A DNA stretch of 14,678 nt from Rothia mucilaginosa ATCC 25296 (lineage in GTDB: Bacteria; Actinomycetota; Actinomycetes; Actinomycetales; Micrococcaceae), in assembly GCF_000175615.1 (NCBI RefSeq), contig NZ_ACVO01000006.1:1-14678 (forward strand). The letters are read 5' to 3'. Below the pieces are notes generated by a model that was given only the letters and a program-made list of their open reading frames with translations, was not told the origin of the DNA and ran no database searches. Positions within the stretch are counted from its first letter, which is position 1; every line of letters begins with the position of its first letter. The translations under genes were made by a program, and so were the position numbers. Below are positions 1-7,505 of the stretch, piece after piece.

Positions 1-3000
1 GAGAAGACCGCGAAGGTGGAGGAAGTTGTTGCCCCCGCCGCAGAGTCTGCTGAGCCCGCCGCTACTGAGCCCGCTGCCGAGTCTGCCGTTGAGGTGAAGG
101 AAGAGACCGCCAAGGTTGAGGTCGTGCCCCCCGCAAAGGCTGAGGAAGCTGAGAAGGCTGAGAAGACCGAGGCTACCGCTGAAGCTGCTGAGCAGCCCGC
201 CGAGGCTACTGCGGTTGCTGAAGAATCCGCAACCGAAGAAGCTGTACCTGAGGCACCCGCCGCAGAAGAGTCTGCTGAGGAGTCCGCAGCTGAAGCACCT
301 GCCGAGGAGCCCGCAGAAGCTTCCGAGCCCGTAAAGACCATTAGCGACCTGCAGCGCGAAAAGCTGCAGGAACTGCGCTCGCGTACCCCCATGGGTGCGA
401 TGCCGCTGTTCATGGCACCCGAGCCGGAGGAGCTGAGCGAGCTCGCTGTTGCCGCCAAGCTGGAGCGTGAGGCACGCCGCGCCGCTGCCGAGGAGCAGAA
501 GCGTAAGGAGCGCATGGAGCGCCGCCGCGAGGAGGCTGCCGCTGAGGCTGAGGTGACGAGCCACCGTCGCCGTCGCCGTCGCCGCGGTACCGAAGATATT
601 GAGATTGAGGGCGGCGTTGATGACGACGTTGAGACCGTCACCAAGGTGCGTGCTCCGCGCCTGGCTGACTCTCACGCATCCAACACTGTGACCGGTGTGC
701 GCGGTTCTACCCGCCTGGAGGCGAAGCGTGTGCGCCGCCGCGAGTCCCGATCCCTGGGTCGCCGCCGCCACATCGTGACTGAGGCTGAGTTCTTGGCTCG
801 CCGCGAGTCTGTGGATCGTCAGATGCTGGTTCGTCAGAAGGACGGCCGCATCCAGATTGGTGTGCTTGAGGACGGCGTGCTGGCTGAGCACTTCGTGTCC
901 AAGACCCAGCAGGATTCCCTGATCGGCAACGTGTACCTGGGTAAGGTTCAGAACGTTCTGCCGTCCATGGAAGCTGCGTTCGTTGATATTGGACGCGGCC
1001 GCAACGCTGTACTGTACGCGGGCGAGGTCAACTGGGATGTCACCGGCCTGGACGGTGCACCCCGCAAGATTGAGAACGCCCTGAAGCCCGGCGATTCGGT
1101 TCTGGTGCAGGTCACCAAGGACCCGATTGGTCACAAGGGTGCCCGCCTGACCAGCCAGGTTTCTCTGCCCGGCCGCTTCCTGGTGTACGTGCCGGGTGGT
1201 TCGATGACCGGTATTTCCCGCAAGCTGCCCGACACCGAGCGTGCGCGTCTGAAGAAGATTCTGAAGGACAAGCTGCCCGAGGGTGCTGGCGTGATTGTTC
1301 GTACTGCGGCGGAGGGTGCTTCTGAGGAGGAGCTGACCCACGATATTAACCGTCTGCGTGCGCAGTGGGAAGAGATTCAGGAGAAGGCTAACTCCCGCAA
1401 GGTGCTGGCTCCGGAGATGCTCTACCAGGAGCCCGACCTGATGATTAAGACCGTGCGTGACGTCTTCAACGAGGACTTCACCGCGATGATCGTTCAGGGC
1501 GAGAACGCGTGGGATTCCATCGAGGCGTACGTGACGTACGTGGCGCCGGACCTGGTTTCCCGCCTGCAGAAGTGGGATTCCGCGGATGACCTCTTCGACC
1601 ACTACCGCATTAACGAGCAGCTGGCGAAGGCACTGGACCGTAAGGTGTACCTGCCTTCGGGTGGTTCGCTGGTGATTGACCGTACCGAAGCCATGACCGT
1701 GGTGGACGTGAACACCGGTAAGTTCACCGGTAGCGGCGGCAACCTTGAAGAGACTGTCACCAAGAACAACCTGGAAGCTGCTGAGGAGATTGTCCGTCAG
1801 CTGCGTCTGCGCGATATCGGCGGCATTATCGTCATTGACTTCATTGACATGGTGCTTGAGTCGAACCGTGACCTGGTTCTGCGTCGCCTGATTGAGTGCC
1901 TGGGCCGTGACCGTACCAAGCATCAGGTGGCTGAGGTGACTTCGCTGGGTCTGGTTCAGATGACCCGTAAGCGCCTGGGTACCGGTCTGCTTGAGGTCTT
2001 CTCGGAGCCCTGTGAGCAGTGTGCCGGTCGTGGCCTGGTGGTTCACGATCAGCCGCTGAGCGGTCGTAGCGGTGGCGCGTCGGATTACATCCACCGCCAT
2101 GAGCGTAATGACCGTAAGCGTAGCCGTGCCGCTGCCCGCGAGGATTCTCGTGACCAGCAGAAGCAGGATGCTCTGGAGTCGAAGAAGGCTGAGCGCCGTA
2201 ACGCTATGGCTGCGGTGGCTGCCGCATCCGCTCAGAGCGAGGATGTTTCGGAGGAGACTGCTTCGACCCGTAAGAAGCGTAAGCGCCGTAAGCGTTCGCG
2301 CCGCGCGGAGACCGCTGAGCTTTCGCTTGAGCAGGAGATTCAGGGTATTGCCGAGGCTGCCAGCGAGCAGGCTCACGCGGAGGTTGCTCAGCGTGAGGAC
2401 AAGGTCGCTGAGGTCACCGAGGGTAACTGGATTGGTGAGCAGGGCGGTTTCTCCTTGGAGCAGCTGGCGAGCGCGTTCGACCGCGCGGAGGAGGAGTCCG
2501 CTGAGGATTCCTCGAAGGACTCTGCTGAGGGCCGTTCTGATCAGGATCGTTCTGAGGAGCGTCGTTCGTCCAAGCGTGGCGAGAAGAAGTCTTCTCGTAA
2601 CCGCCAGCGCCGCGAGCTGACCGATGCGGATATTGCCGCTGTTGAGGATTCCGGCGCGGGTGCGCTGGAGGACGAGCACCACGTTGACCCGGAGCTCGAC
2701 CCGCGCTTTAGCCGATCCTCGGATCGTTTTGAGGCGATTCGCGCCGGTGAGGCGAAGGCTCGTGCTTCTCAGAAGGCTGGCCGTCTTGCCCGCGCTGAGG
2801 GTGAGTCGTTCCGTTCGGGCCGTGAGGATCGTTCGGAGGAGCGTCGTTCGTCCAAGCGTCAGAACCGCGAGCAGCAGAACGCTGAGGCAACCTCCGCTGA
2901 GGTAAACTCGGGTGTGCAGAAGGCTCAGGAGTCCAAACGTGTTGAGCGTGAGGACCTGCGCATTGAGGATGTTCGTGAGACTCCGCGTGCGTCCCGCCGC

Positions 3001-3447
3001 CGTGCTCGTCGTGCCGCTGATGAGAAGCGCGCCGAGAAGGCGGCTGAGCAGAGCATGGCATCCGAGCAGGCACCCGCAAAGGCTGATAAGGTTGAGAAGT
3101 CTGAGTCTCGCACGGTTGTGACCGGCGTGATTGGTGCTCCGGCGGTGACCGGTGTGGTGGGCGCAGCTCCCGCAGCGGTTGAGGCTCCGGTTGAGGAGGC
3201 TCAGAAGCCTGCGGCTCAGGTGCCCGGTTCGACCCCGCGTAAGCGTCGCACTCGCCGTGCGGCTTCGAGCGCCGGTGCCGGTGCTCAGGTCGTGACCGTG
3301 GACGCTTCCGAGCGTGCTGAGGGTTCCGTGGTTGCTTCCGCTTCTGTTGCGGATGTGGCTCCGGTGGCTGATGACGCTTCGGCTCCTGTTTTGTTCGGCA
3401 TTGGCGTTGCCGCTGCCGACATTAAGCGTGAAGGTAAGGACGATTAG
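1..3447 (+). CDS. rne: Ribonuclease E/G, 5'-truncated by window edge
   Basis: Endoribonuclease that makes single-stranded cuts in rRNA precursors and mRNA, usually as the core of an RNA degradosome. The frame is open to base 1, so the true start lies upstream; an in-frame GTG at 16 is used here only for numbering (1143 residues). The N-terminal ~120 residues are Ala/Glu-rich, followed by a run of seven Arg (184-190) and a conserved actinobacterial block with GSTRLEAKR. An S1-like RNA-binding region starts near 300. The catalytic Asp pair corresponding to E. coli D303/D346 is D564 (VVDVNTGK) and D608 (IVIDFIDM). The Zn-link cysteines are C666 and C669 (CEQC). About 470 residues follow, rich in Arg/Lys/Glu/Ser with several basic clusters (for example TRKKRKRRKRSRR), probably disordered RNA- or protein-binding sequence. 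Catalytic residues are intact, so the enzyme should be active. Position before rplU-rpmA-obgE is the usual actinobacterial order. Confidence 0.95.
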   Translation, partial: EKTAKVEEVVAPAAESAEPAATEPAAESAVEVKEETAKVEVVPPAKAEEAEKAEKTEATAEAAEQPAEATAVAEESATEEAVPEAPAAEESAEESAAEAPAEEPAEASEPVKTISDLQREKLQELRSRTPMGAMPLFMAPEPEELSELAVAAKLEREARRAAAEEQKRKERMERRREEAAAEAEVTSHRRRRRRRGTEDIEIEGGVDDDVETVTKVRAPRLADSHASNTVTGVRGSTRLEAKRVRRRESRSLGRRRHIVTEAEFLARRESVDRQMLVRQKDGRIQIGVLEDGVLAEHFVSKTQQDSLIGNVYLGKVQNVLPSMEAAFVDIGRGRNAVLYAGEVNWDVTGLDGAPRKIENALKPGDSVLVQVTKDPIGHKGARLTSQVSLPGRFLVYVPGGSMTGISRKLPDTERARLKKILKDKLPEGAGVIVRTAAEGASEEELTHDINRLRAQWEEIQEKANSRKVLAPEMLYQEPDLMIKTVRDVFNEDFTAMIVQGENAWDSIEAYVTYVAPDLVSRLQKWDSADDLFDHYRINEQLAKALDRKVYLPSGGSLVIDRTEAMTVVDVNTGKFTGSGGNLEETVTKNNLEAAEEIVRQLRLRDIGGIIVIDFIDMVLESNRDLVLRRLIECLGRDRTKHQVAEVTSLGLVQMTRKRLGTGLLEVFSEPCEQCAGRGLVVHDQPLSGRSGGASDYIHRHERNDRKRSRAAAREDSRDQQKQDALESKKAERRNAMAAVAAASAQSEDVSEETASTRKKRKRRKRSRRAETAELSLEQEIQGIAEAASEQAHAEVAQREDKVAEVTEGNWIGEQGGFSLEQLASAFDRAEEESAEDSSKDSAEGRSDQDRSEERRSSKRGEKKSSRNRQRRELTDADIAAVEDSGAGALEDEHHVDPELDPRFSRSSDRFEAIRAGEAKARASQKAGRLARAEGESFRSGREDRSEERRSSKRQNREQQNAEATSAEVNSGVQKAQESKRVEREDLRIEDVRETPRASRRRARRAADEKRAEKAAEQSMASEQAPAKADKVEKSESRTVVTGVIGAPAVTGVVGAAPAAVEAPVEEAQKPAAQVPGSTPRKRRTRRAASSAGAGAQVVTVDASERAEGSVVASASVADVAPVADDASAPVLFGIGVAAADIKREGKDD
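2545..2859 (+). repeat. 33-nt direct repeat pair inside the RNase E C-terminal tail
   Basis: Bases 2545-2577 and 2827-2859 are identical except for one position. Both are in frame and encode the same 11 residues, DRSEERRSSKR (residues 844-854 and 938-948). The spacing is 282 nt, an exact multiple of three. The repeats lie in the low-complexity basic/acidic tail. They suggest either internal duplication or a short linear motif kept in two copies. Confidence 0.85.
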
Positions 3448-3455
3448 TCTTTAGC

Positions 3456-3470
3456 TTCCGATCATCGGAA
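3456..3470 (+). other. Small inverted repeat just after rne stop
   Basis: A perfect 7-bp inverted repeat, TTCCGAT-C-ATCGGAA, with a single central base lies 9 nt after the rne stop codon. As an RNA hairpin the loop would have to open by a few pairs, so it is equally readable as a DNA palindrome. It precedes the strong terminator at 3494-3541. No function is assigned. Confidence 0.4.
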
Positions 3471-3493
3471 ATCCGATGGTGTGTGTATATGAG

Positions 3494-3541
3494 ATAGCCT
3501 CGGTAGGGCGAGCCGGAACTTCCCTACCGAGGCTATTTTTT
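3494..3541 (+). terminator. Rho-independent terminator of rne
   Basis: A perfect 15-bp stem (3494-3508 pairs with 3522-3536, core GCCTCGGTAGGG) with a 13-nt loop runs directly into six T residues (3536-3541). It sits 46 nt after the rne stop. It implies that rne is transcriptionally separated from rplU, which then needs its own promoter. Confidence 0.9.
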
Positions 3542-3641
3542 CTGTGTGTGTGCTGCGTCATTTTAAAGGCGCTACTAAGAGTGCGGTGCAGTATTAGGGG
3601 AGCATCACGTGGTGTCTGCGGATAATCCGTGAAATTATCTA

Positions 3642-3671
3642 TTGCGCGGCGTGTAGATCATGCCGTATCCT
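3642..3671 (+). promoter_or_regulatory. Candidate sigma-A-type promoter of rplU-rpmA
   Basis: TTGCGC (3642-3647), an 18-nt spacer and TATCCT (3666-3671) give a plausible -35/-10 pair downstream of the rne terminator. Transcription would start near 3678 and leave a leader of about 295 nt before rplU. The match to consensus is moderate, and other starts in the region are possible. Confidence 0.4.
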
Positions 3672-3697
3672 TAAGGACTGGTGTTTATCTCAGTGAA

Positions 3698-3852
3698 GCC
3701 CTATCGACGCAGGGCCAGCGGGAGACACCGCTCCCACCCGCATCGTCTTCGGCGCGGTCGAGTATTCGGCTGAGTTTGGAACGTGCGGGAGAGAGACACC
3801 ACCGGTGAGCCTCGCGTGTTGGCTTCGGCGGGCAATCCCGCCGGAACGCACG
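3698..3852 (+). promoter_or_regulatory. Structured 5' leader of rplU (possible ribosomal-protein leader)
   Basis: Several hairpins can be drawn between the candidate promoter and rplU: GCCCT/AGGGC (3698-3702 with 3711-3715), GGGAG/CTCCC (3720-3724 with 3731-3735), and CGGCGGG/CCCGCCG with a CAAT loop (3826-3832 with 3837-3843). The last is enclosed by CGTGCG/CGCACG (3782-3787 with 3847-3852). The octamer GAGACACC occurs twice (from 3722 and from 3792). Ribosomal protein operons often carry autoregulatory leaders, and an L21 leader is known in Firmicutes. I cannot match this one to a known family, so regulation is inferred from length and folding only. Confidence 0.4.
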
Positions 3853-3973
3853 GGCCGCTCCTCCTTGTTCGCGGTCATTTGATTGGCGGGGGAGGGCGCA
3901 CAGCAATGAAAGCGCAGGCTGCTCATTCGTGTGAGATTCAAGAAGCAAGTTGTCGAGAAAAGTGAGTCCCATA

Positions 3974-4285
3974 GTGGCATACGCGATTGTACGCGCTGGC
4001 GGCCGCCAGGAGAAGGTTTCCGTAGGCGACCTCGTTACCCTTGACCGTGTTGCAGGCGAGCCCGGCAGCACCATCGAGCTGCCCGTGCTGCTGCTCGTCG
4101 ACGGTGACAAGGTCACCGCTGACGCAAAGTCCCTGGCTTCCGCCAAGGTTGTTGCTGAGAAGGTTGAGGACCTGCGCGGTCCGAAGATCGTTATTCAGAA
4201 GTACAAGAACAAGACCGGTTACAAGAAGCGTCAGGGCTTCCGCGCCGAGCTGACCACCGTCAAGATTACCGCTATCAACGCGTAA
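3974..4285 (+). CDS. rplU: 50S ribosomal protein L21
   Basis: Large-subunit ribosomal protein that binds 23S rRNA near L20. The 103-residue product is full length for the family. It opens with the characteristic [18 protein letters not shown] and contains the conserved [25 protein letters not shown] block, here at the usual two-thirds position. I chose the GTG at 3974 because it gives the family's standard N-terminus. In-frame GTG (3962) and TTG (3950) codons upstream would add residues not expected in L21. The ribosome binding site is weak (AAAGTGAG, 3959-3966), which may matter if translation is controlled by the long leader. It is followed 40 nt later by rpmA, as in most bacteria, and the two are presumably cotranscribed. 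Confidence 0.96.
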   Translation: MAYAIVRAGGRQEKVSVGDLVTLDRVAGEPGSTIELPVLLLVDGDKVTADAKSLASAKVVAEKVEDLRGPKIVIQKYKNKTGYKKRQGFRAELTTVKITAINA

Positions 4286-4325
4286 TCGAAACGACCGGAA
4301 TTCAACCCTAAGGTAGGAATACAGA

Positions 4326-4583
4326 ATGGCACACAAGAAGGGCGCAAGCTCCACCCGTAACGGCCGTGACTCGAACCCCCAGTACCTCGGTGTTAAGCGC
4401 TACGGCGGCCAGTCCGTCAACGCAGGCGAGATTCTCGTTCGCCAGCGCGGCACCCACTTCCACCCCGGCCTGAACGTTGGCCGCGGTGGCGACGACACCC
4501 TGTTCGCTCTGGCAGCAGGCACCGTCGAATTCGGTACCCGCAAGGGCCGCAAGGTCGTTAACATCCTGGCAGCAGCTGAGTAA
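4326..4583 (+). CDS. rpmA: 50S ribosomal protein L27
   Basis: Large-subunit protein whose flexible N-terminus reaches the peptidyl transferase centre. The 85-residue product is the normal length and starts [19 protein letters not shown], the mature-type N-terminus with no cleavable leader such as Firmicutes carry. The [16 protein letters not shown] and [15 protein letters not shown] blocks are typical. ATG 4326 is preceded by AGGTAGGA (4311-4318) at good spacing. It is cotranscribed with rplU. A U-less hairpin separates it from obgE. Confidence 0.97.
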   Translation: MAHKKGASSTRNGRDSNPQYLGVKRYGGQSVNAGEILVRQRGTHFHPGLNVGRGGDDTLFALAAGTVEFGTRKGRKVVNILAAAE

Positions 4584-4599
4584 TACTCACCGCTAGGGC

Positions 4600-4629
4600 A
4601 GAGGGGGTAGGCGTTAGTCTACCCCCTCT
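4600..4629 (+). terminator. Hairpin after rpmA without a U-tract
   Basis: A perfect 11-bp GC-rich stem, AGAGGGGGTAG (4600-4610) with its complement (4619-4629), and an 8-nt loop begins 17 nt after the rpmA stop. No T-run follows, so it may be a weak terminator, an RNA-end stabiliser, or a device lowering obgE expression relative to the ribosomal proteins. Confidence 0.55.
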
Positions 4630-4648
4630 CGCTATGACCTCGAATGCC

Positions 4649-4702
4649 GTGGACGCCCGTGCTGGGCTCCACGATGAGGCGCACCCCAACCCGGTCGCGC
4701 CT
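4649..4702 (+). promoter_or_regulatory. Two hairpins in the obgE leader
   Basis: Between the rpmA hairpin and obgE lie a 9-bp stem with one bulged C (GTGGA-C-GCCC pairing with GGGCTCCAC, 4649-4672) and a 6-bp stem AGGCGC/GCGCCT (4677-4682 with 4697-4702). Together with the terminator-like hairpin they give obgE a structured 190-nt leader. I see no confident promoter here and no known riboswitch. Function is unproven. Confidence 0.35.
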
Positions 4703-4777
4703 GCCGCCGCATCCGCAGCATGATTGGTGTGTGCCGTGCGGTGGCGAAGTGAAGATTTTCCAAGATAAGGAGAACCC

Positions 4778-6385
4778 GTGGCAGAATTCGTGGACCGCGT
4801 GGTCTTGCATGTATCTGGCGGTCGCGGAGGTAACGGCTGCGTCTCCGTGCGACGTGAAAAGTTTAAGCCCCTGGGCGGCCCTAACGGCGGTAACGGTGGT
4901 AATGGTGGCGCGGTGATTCTGCGCGTGGATAACCAGACCACGACCCTGCTGGAGTACCACCACAGCCCGCATCAGCACGCCCCGAATGGCGATATTGGTC
5001 GTGGCGATATGCACCACGGCTTTAACGGTGAGGACCTGGTTCTGACCGTGCCGCAGGGTACTGTGGTGAAGGACCGCGAGGGTAATGTTTTGGCTGACCT
5101 GCTGCGTGTGGGCGACGAGTATGTTGCGGCCCGTGGCGGTATGGGCGGTCTGGGTAACGCTGCGTTGGCTTCGGCTAAGCGTAAGGCTCCCGGTTTTGCT
5201 CTGCTGGGCACCCCCGGTGAAGAGGCTGATATTGTTCTGGAGCTCAAGTCCATTGCGGATGTGGCTCTGGTGGGTTACCCCTCGGCGGGTAAGTCTTCGT
5301 TGATTGCTGCGATTTCTGCGGCGCGTCCGAAGATTGCTGACTACCCGTTCACCACTTTGATCCCGAACCTGGGTGTGGTGCAGGCAGGCGATGTTCGCTA
5401 CACCGTCGCGGATGTTCCTGGTCTGATTGAGGGCGCTTCGGAGGGCCGCGGTCTGGGCCACCGCTTCCTGCGCCATGTGGAGCGTTCTTCGGCTCTTGTG
5501 CATGTGATTGACTGCGCTACTTTGGAGCCGGGCCGCGACCCGATCAGTGACTTTGAGGTGATTCGCGGCGAGCTGCAGAACTATGAGGTTGACCCGACTG
5601 CGGGTGTGACCGTGCCGCTGCATGAGCGTCCGCAGATTGTGGTGCTCAATAAGATTGACGTTCCTGAGGCTCGTGAGCTGGCTGAGTTTGTTCGCCCCGA
5701 GTTTGAGGAGATGGGCTTCAAGGTCTTCGAGATTTCGACTGCTTCCCATGAGGGTCTGAAGTCCCTGATCTTTGCGATGGCAAAGCTCGTGGAGGAGGAC
5801 CGCGTGGCTCGTGCCGCTGCCGAGAAGGAAGCGGAGCGCGTGGTTGTTGAGGCTCCTGTGGTTCGCCCGAAGGGCTTCCGCGGTAAGAAGAAGCAGGAGT
5901 TCACTATTCGCCGCGAGGAGCGTAACCTTGAGCCGCTGTTCCGCGTGATTGGTGAGAAGCCTGAGCGTTGGATTCAGCAGACTGACTTCAATAATGATGA
6001 GGCTGTCGGCTACCTGGCAGACCGCCTGGCGCGCCTGGGCGTTGAGGATGAGCTATTTAAGGCTGGTGCTCGTGCCGGTGACGCCGTGGTGATTGGTGAG
6101 AACGACAACTCGGTGATCTTCGATTGGGAGCCGACCATGGTCGGTGGTGCTGAGTTGCTGTCCTCCCCGCGTGGTACGGACGCTCGTCTGGAAGAGATCA
6201 TTCGCCCGACTCGTGCGCAGAAGCGTGTGGAGTACAAGGAGCGTATGGACGCGAAGGCGGAGGCTCGTGCCGAGCTGGAGTCCGAGCGTGTTGCAGGCGT
6301 GTGGACCGAGTCGGTTGAGTACCGCAAGAAGTTGAAGGAAGGCAAGGTCGACGAGAATATCGACATGCCGAACATCGACGACTAG
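4778..6385 (+). CDS. obgE: Obg family GTPase (ObgE/CgtA)
   Basis: Essential ribosome-associated GTPase that takes part in late 50S subunit assembly and links growth to nucleotide state. The protein has 535 residues in the actinobacterial layout. An N-terminal glycine-rich Obg fold (about 1-158, with [12 protein letters not shown] and [10 protein letters not shown]) is followed by a GTPase domain with G1 GYPSAGKSS (166-174), switch DYPFTT, G3 DVPG (212-215) and G4 NKID (291-294). An OCT domain runs from about 374 to 452, and a charged tail of ~80 residues completes it. All nucleotide-binding motifs are intact. GTG 4778 is supported by AAGGAG (4767-4772) five bases upstream and by the family N-terminus [11 protein letters not shown]. 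The C-terminal OCT domain and charged tail are typical of high-GC Gram-positives and absent from E. coli ObgE. Confidence 0.97.
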   Translation: MAEFVDRVVLHVSGGRGGNGCVSVRREKFKPLGGPNGGNGGNGGAVILRVDNQTTTLLEYHHSPHQHAPNGDIGRGDMHHGFNGEDLVLTVPQGTVVKDREGNVLADLLRVGDEYVAARGGMGGLGNAALASAKRKAPGFALLGTPGEEADIVLELKSIADVALVGYPSAGKSSLIAAISAARPKIADYPFTTLIPNLGVVQAGDVRYTVADVPGLIEGASEGRGLGHRFLRHVERSSALVHVIDCATLEPGRDPISDFEVIRGELQNYEVDPTAGVTVPLHERPQIVVLNKIDVPEARELAEFVRPEFEEMGFKVFEISTASHEGLKSLIFAMAKLVEEDRVARAAAEKEAERVVVEAPVVRPKGFRGKKKQEFTIRREERNLEPLFRVIGEKPERWIQQTDFNNDEAVGYLADRLARLGVEDELFKAGARAGDAVVIGENDNSVIFDWEPTMVGGAELLSSPRGTDARLEEIIRPTRAQKRVEYKERMDAKAEARAELESERVAGVWTESVEYRKKLKEGKVDENIDMPNIDD

Positions 6386-6437
6386 TAGCTGAAGCGTAGC
6401 TGTTGCCTAGACAGCTGTTTCATAGACAGTGAGTGGT

Positions 6438-6477
6438 GCCGCGTACCGGGGTTTGGCTCCGGTGCGCGGCGCTTTCT
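6438..6477 (+). terminator. Terminator of obgE
   Basis: A 12-bp GC-rich stem with one G-U pair (6438-6449 with 6459-6470) and a 9-nt loop is followed by the pyrimidine tail GCTTTCTT. It starts about 50 nt after the obgE stop. The U-tract is weak but the stem is strong. Confidence 0.7.
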
Positions 6478-6691
6478 TGTAGGTTCTGCGGTTGCGGTTG
6501 TCTCTCGTGCCGGATGTGCGTGTCGGAACACGCGGGTGAGCCTGTGGTCGGGCGTGCTGGCTGGGTATTCCACTGGCGGCTTAGCTCACCCCCGTCATTT
6601 CGATGTTTTTGACCGTAAGCAGGTAGCATAGAGGGGAATGTACGCGGGCACCTTTTTCGGTGTTGCGTACCTTCTGTGTACCTGCCCGCAT

Positions 6692-6728
6692 CCGCACCTG
6701 TGGTGGCTTTTTAGCTACCGTGGTGCGG
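6692..6728 (+). promoter_or_regulatory. Two-tier hairpin just upstream of nadD
   Basis: An outer stem CCGCACC/GGTGCGG (6692-6698 with 6722-6728) and an inner stem GGTGGCT/AGCTACC (6702-6708 with 6713-6719, one G-U pair) are separated by a small internal loop (TGT/GT) and capped by TTTT. It ends 14 nt before the nadD ribosome binding site AAGGA (6743-6747). It could modulate nadD expression. I do not recognise a known NAD-sensing riboswitch class. Confidence 0.45.
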
Positions 6729-6755
6729 TCTCTGTCCCCAGCAAGGACGGCATTT

Positions 6756-7505
6756 GTGACTGACCAGTCTGTTCACCTTGATTTTGGTGCTCCGAGCACC
6801 GAGTCGATTCCCCCGCGCATTCCCGGTCGGGTGCGTCTGGGCGTGATGGGTGGAACCTTCGACCCGATTCACCACGGACACCTGGTGGCAGCTAGTGAAG
6901 TTGCCGCCGTGTTCGACCTGGACGAGGTCGTGTTCGTTCCGACCGGTCAGCCCTGGCAGAAGGTGGGGGAGCGGCACGTGAGTGATGCTGAGCATCGCTA
7001 CCTGATGACGGTGATTGCGACCGCGTCGAACCCGCGTTTTACGGTGAGCCGTATTGATATTGACCGTGGCGGCGCCACCTACACCTTTGATACGCTTAAC
7101 GAGCTGCGCGCCCTGCGCCCGGATGCTGACCTGTTCTTCATTACCGGCGCGGACGCGATTAGCCAGATTATGACCTGGCGCAATGCCCATAAGCTGTGGG
7201 ATTTGGCGACTTTTGTGGGCGTGACCCGCCCCGATCACGAGCTGGATCCGCCGCTGGCTGAGGGTCGTCATATTACGACCCTGAAGATTCCTGCGATGGC
7301 GATTTCTTCGACCGATATTCGTCGCCGCGCAGCTGAAGACGCCCCCATCTGGTACCTGGTGCCCGATGGTGTGGTGCAGTACATTGCTAAGTACGGCCTG
7401 TACAAGAAGGACGCCTTGACGGCGTACCGTGACGGCTTGCCCCACGTGAAAGATGAGTCTGGGCAGGCACCCCAATCGACGAATAATGAGGGAACACATG
7501 AGTGA
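6756..7505 (+). CDS. nadD: Nicotinate-nucleotide adenylyltransferase
   Basis: Transfers AMP from ATP to nicotinate mononucleotide, giving deamido-NAD in NAD synthesis. The 249-residue product carries the nucleotidyltransferase signature [11 protein letters not shown] (32-42) and the second ATP-binding motif ISSTDIR (183-189). [12 protein letters not shown] in the middle is typical of NadD. I start at GTG 6756 because AAGGA (6743-6747) lies eight bases upstream. An upstream in-frame GTG at 6660 would add 32 residues with no family resemblance and would run through the leader hairpin. About 25 extra polar residues follow the conserved end (IAKYGLYKK). Its last 8 bases overlap the next gene (ATGAGTGA), indicating translational coupling. 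Confidence 0.95.
   Translation: MTDQSVHLDFGAPSTESIPPRIPGRVRLGVMGGTFDPIHHGHLVAASEVAAVFDLDEVVFVPTGQPWQKVGERHVSDAEHRYLMTVIATASNPRFTVSRIDIDRGGATYTFDTLNELRALRPDADLFFITGADAISQIMTWRNAHKLWDLATFVGVTRPDHELDPPLAEGRHITTLKIPAMAISSTDIRRRAAEDAPIWYLVPDGVVQYIAKYGLYKKDALTAYRDGLPHVKDESGQAPQSTNNEGTHE

Larger units (their letters stand above)
3448..3973 (+). other. 526-nt non-coding region between rne and rplU
   Basis: After the rne terminator this region holds two imperfect palindromes (3603-3614 around CACGTG; 3619-3629, CGGATAATCCG), a candidate promoter (3642-3671) and a probable leader RNA with several hairpins reaching rplU. A 60-codon frame at 3783-3965 opens with GTG and ends inside the rplU ribosome-binding region. 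It has no recognisable protein character and cuts through the hairpins, so I do not call it a gene. Confidence 0.6.
6386..6755 (+). other. 370-nt spacer between obgE and nadD
   Basis: The spacer contains a small stem AGCTGT/ACAGCT (6398-6416), the obgE terminator (6438-6477), a 6-bp hairpin with a CGGA loop (6518-6533) and a two-part hairpin (6692-6728). A possible promoter with TTGACC at 6609-6614 lacks a well-spaced -10; TAGCAT (6624-6629) has the TAnnnT form but a poor -35. No small gene is convincing. A GTG at 6660 is in frame with nadD but gives a non-conserved N-terminus. Confidence 0.5.

Noticed and set aside
2708..3079. 123-codon minus-strand frame within rne
   Set aside because: It overlaps the repetitive RNase E tail completely and shows only the His/Pro/Arg bias of complementary low-complexity codons.
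3698..3852. CRISPR array or known riboswitch in the rplU leader
   Set aside because: There is no regular repeat-spacer pattern, and no riboswitch core I can recognise; only ordinary hairpins and one repeated octamer are visible.
3783..3965. 60-codon frame before rplU, possible leader peptide
   Set aside because: It lacks a ribosome binding site and protein-like composition, and it cuts through the leader hairpins.
4619..5749. 376-codon frame antisense to obgE
   Set aside because: It is the mirror of a high-GC coding frame. Its composition (many Gln, His, Arg, Thr) is typical of antisense shadows, and obgE is fully conserved on the other strand.
6692..6728. NAD riboswitch before nadD
   Set aside because: The two-tier hairpin does not show the conserved core of the known NAD-sensing classes, so it is kept only as an unclassified leader structure.
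6660..6755. Upstream GTG start extending nadD by 32 residues
   Set aside because: The added residues do not resemble NadD and would be translated through the leader hairpin. GTG 6756 has a well-placed AAGGA.
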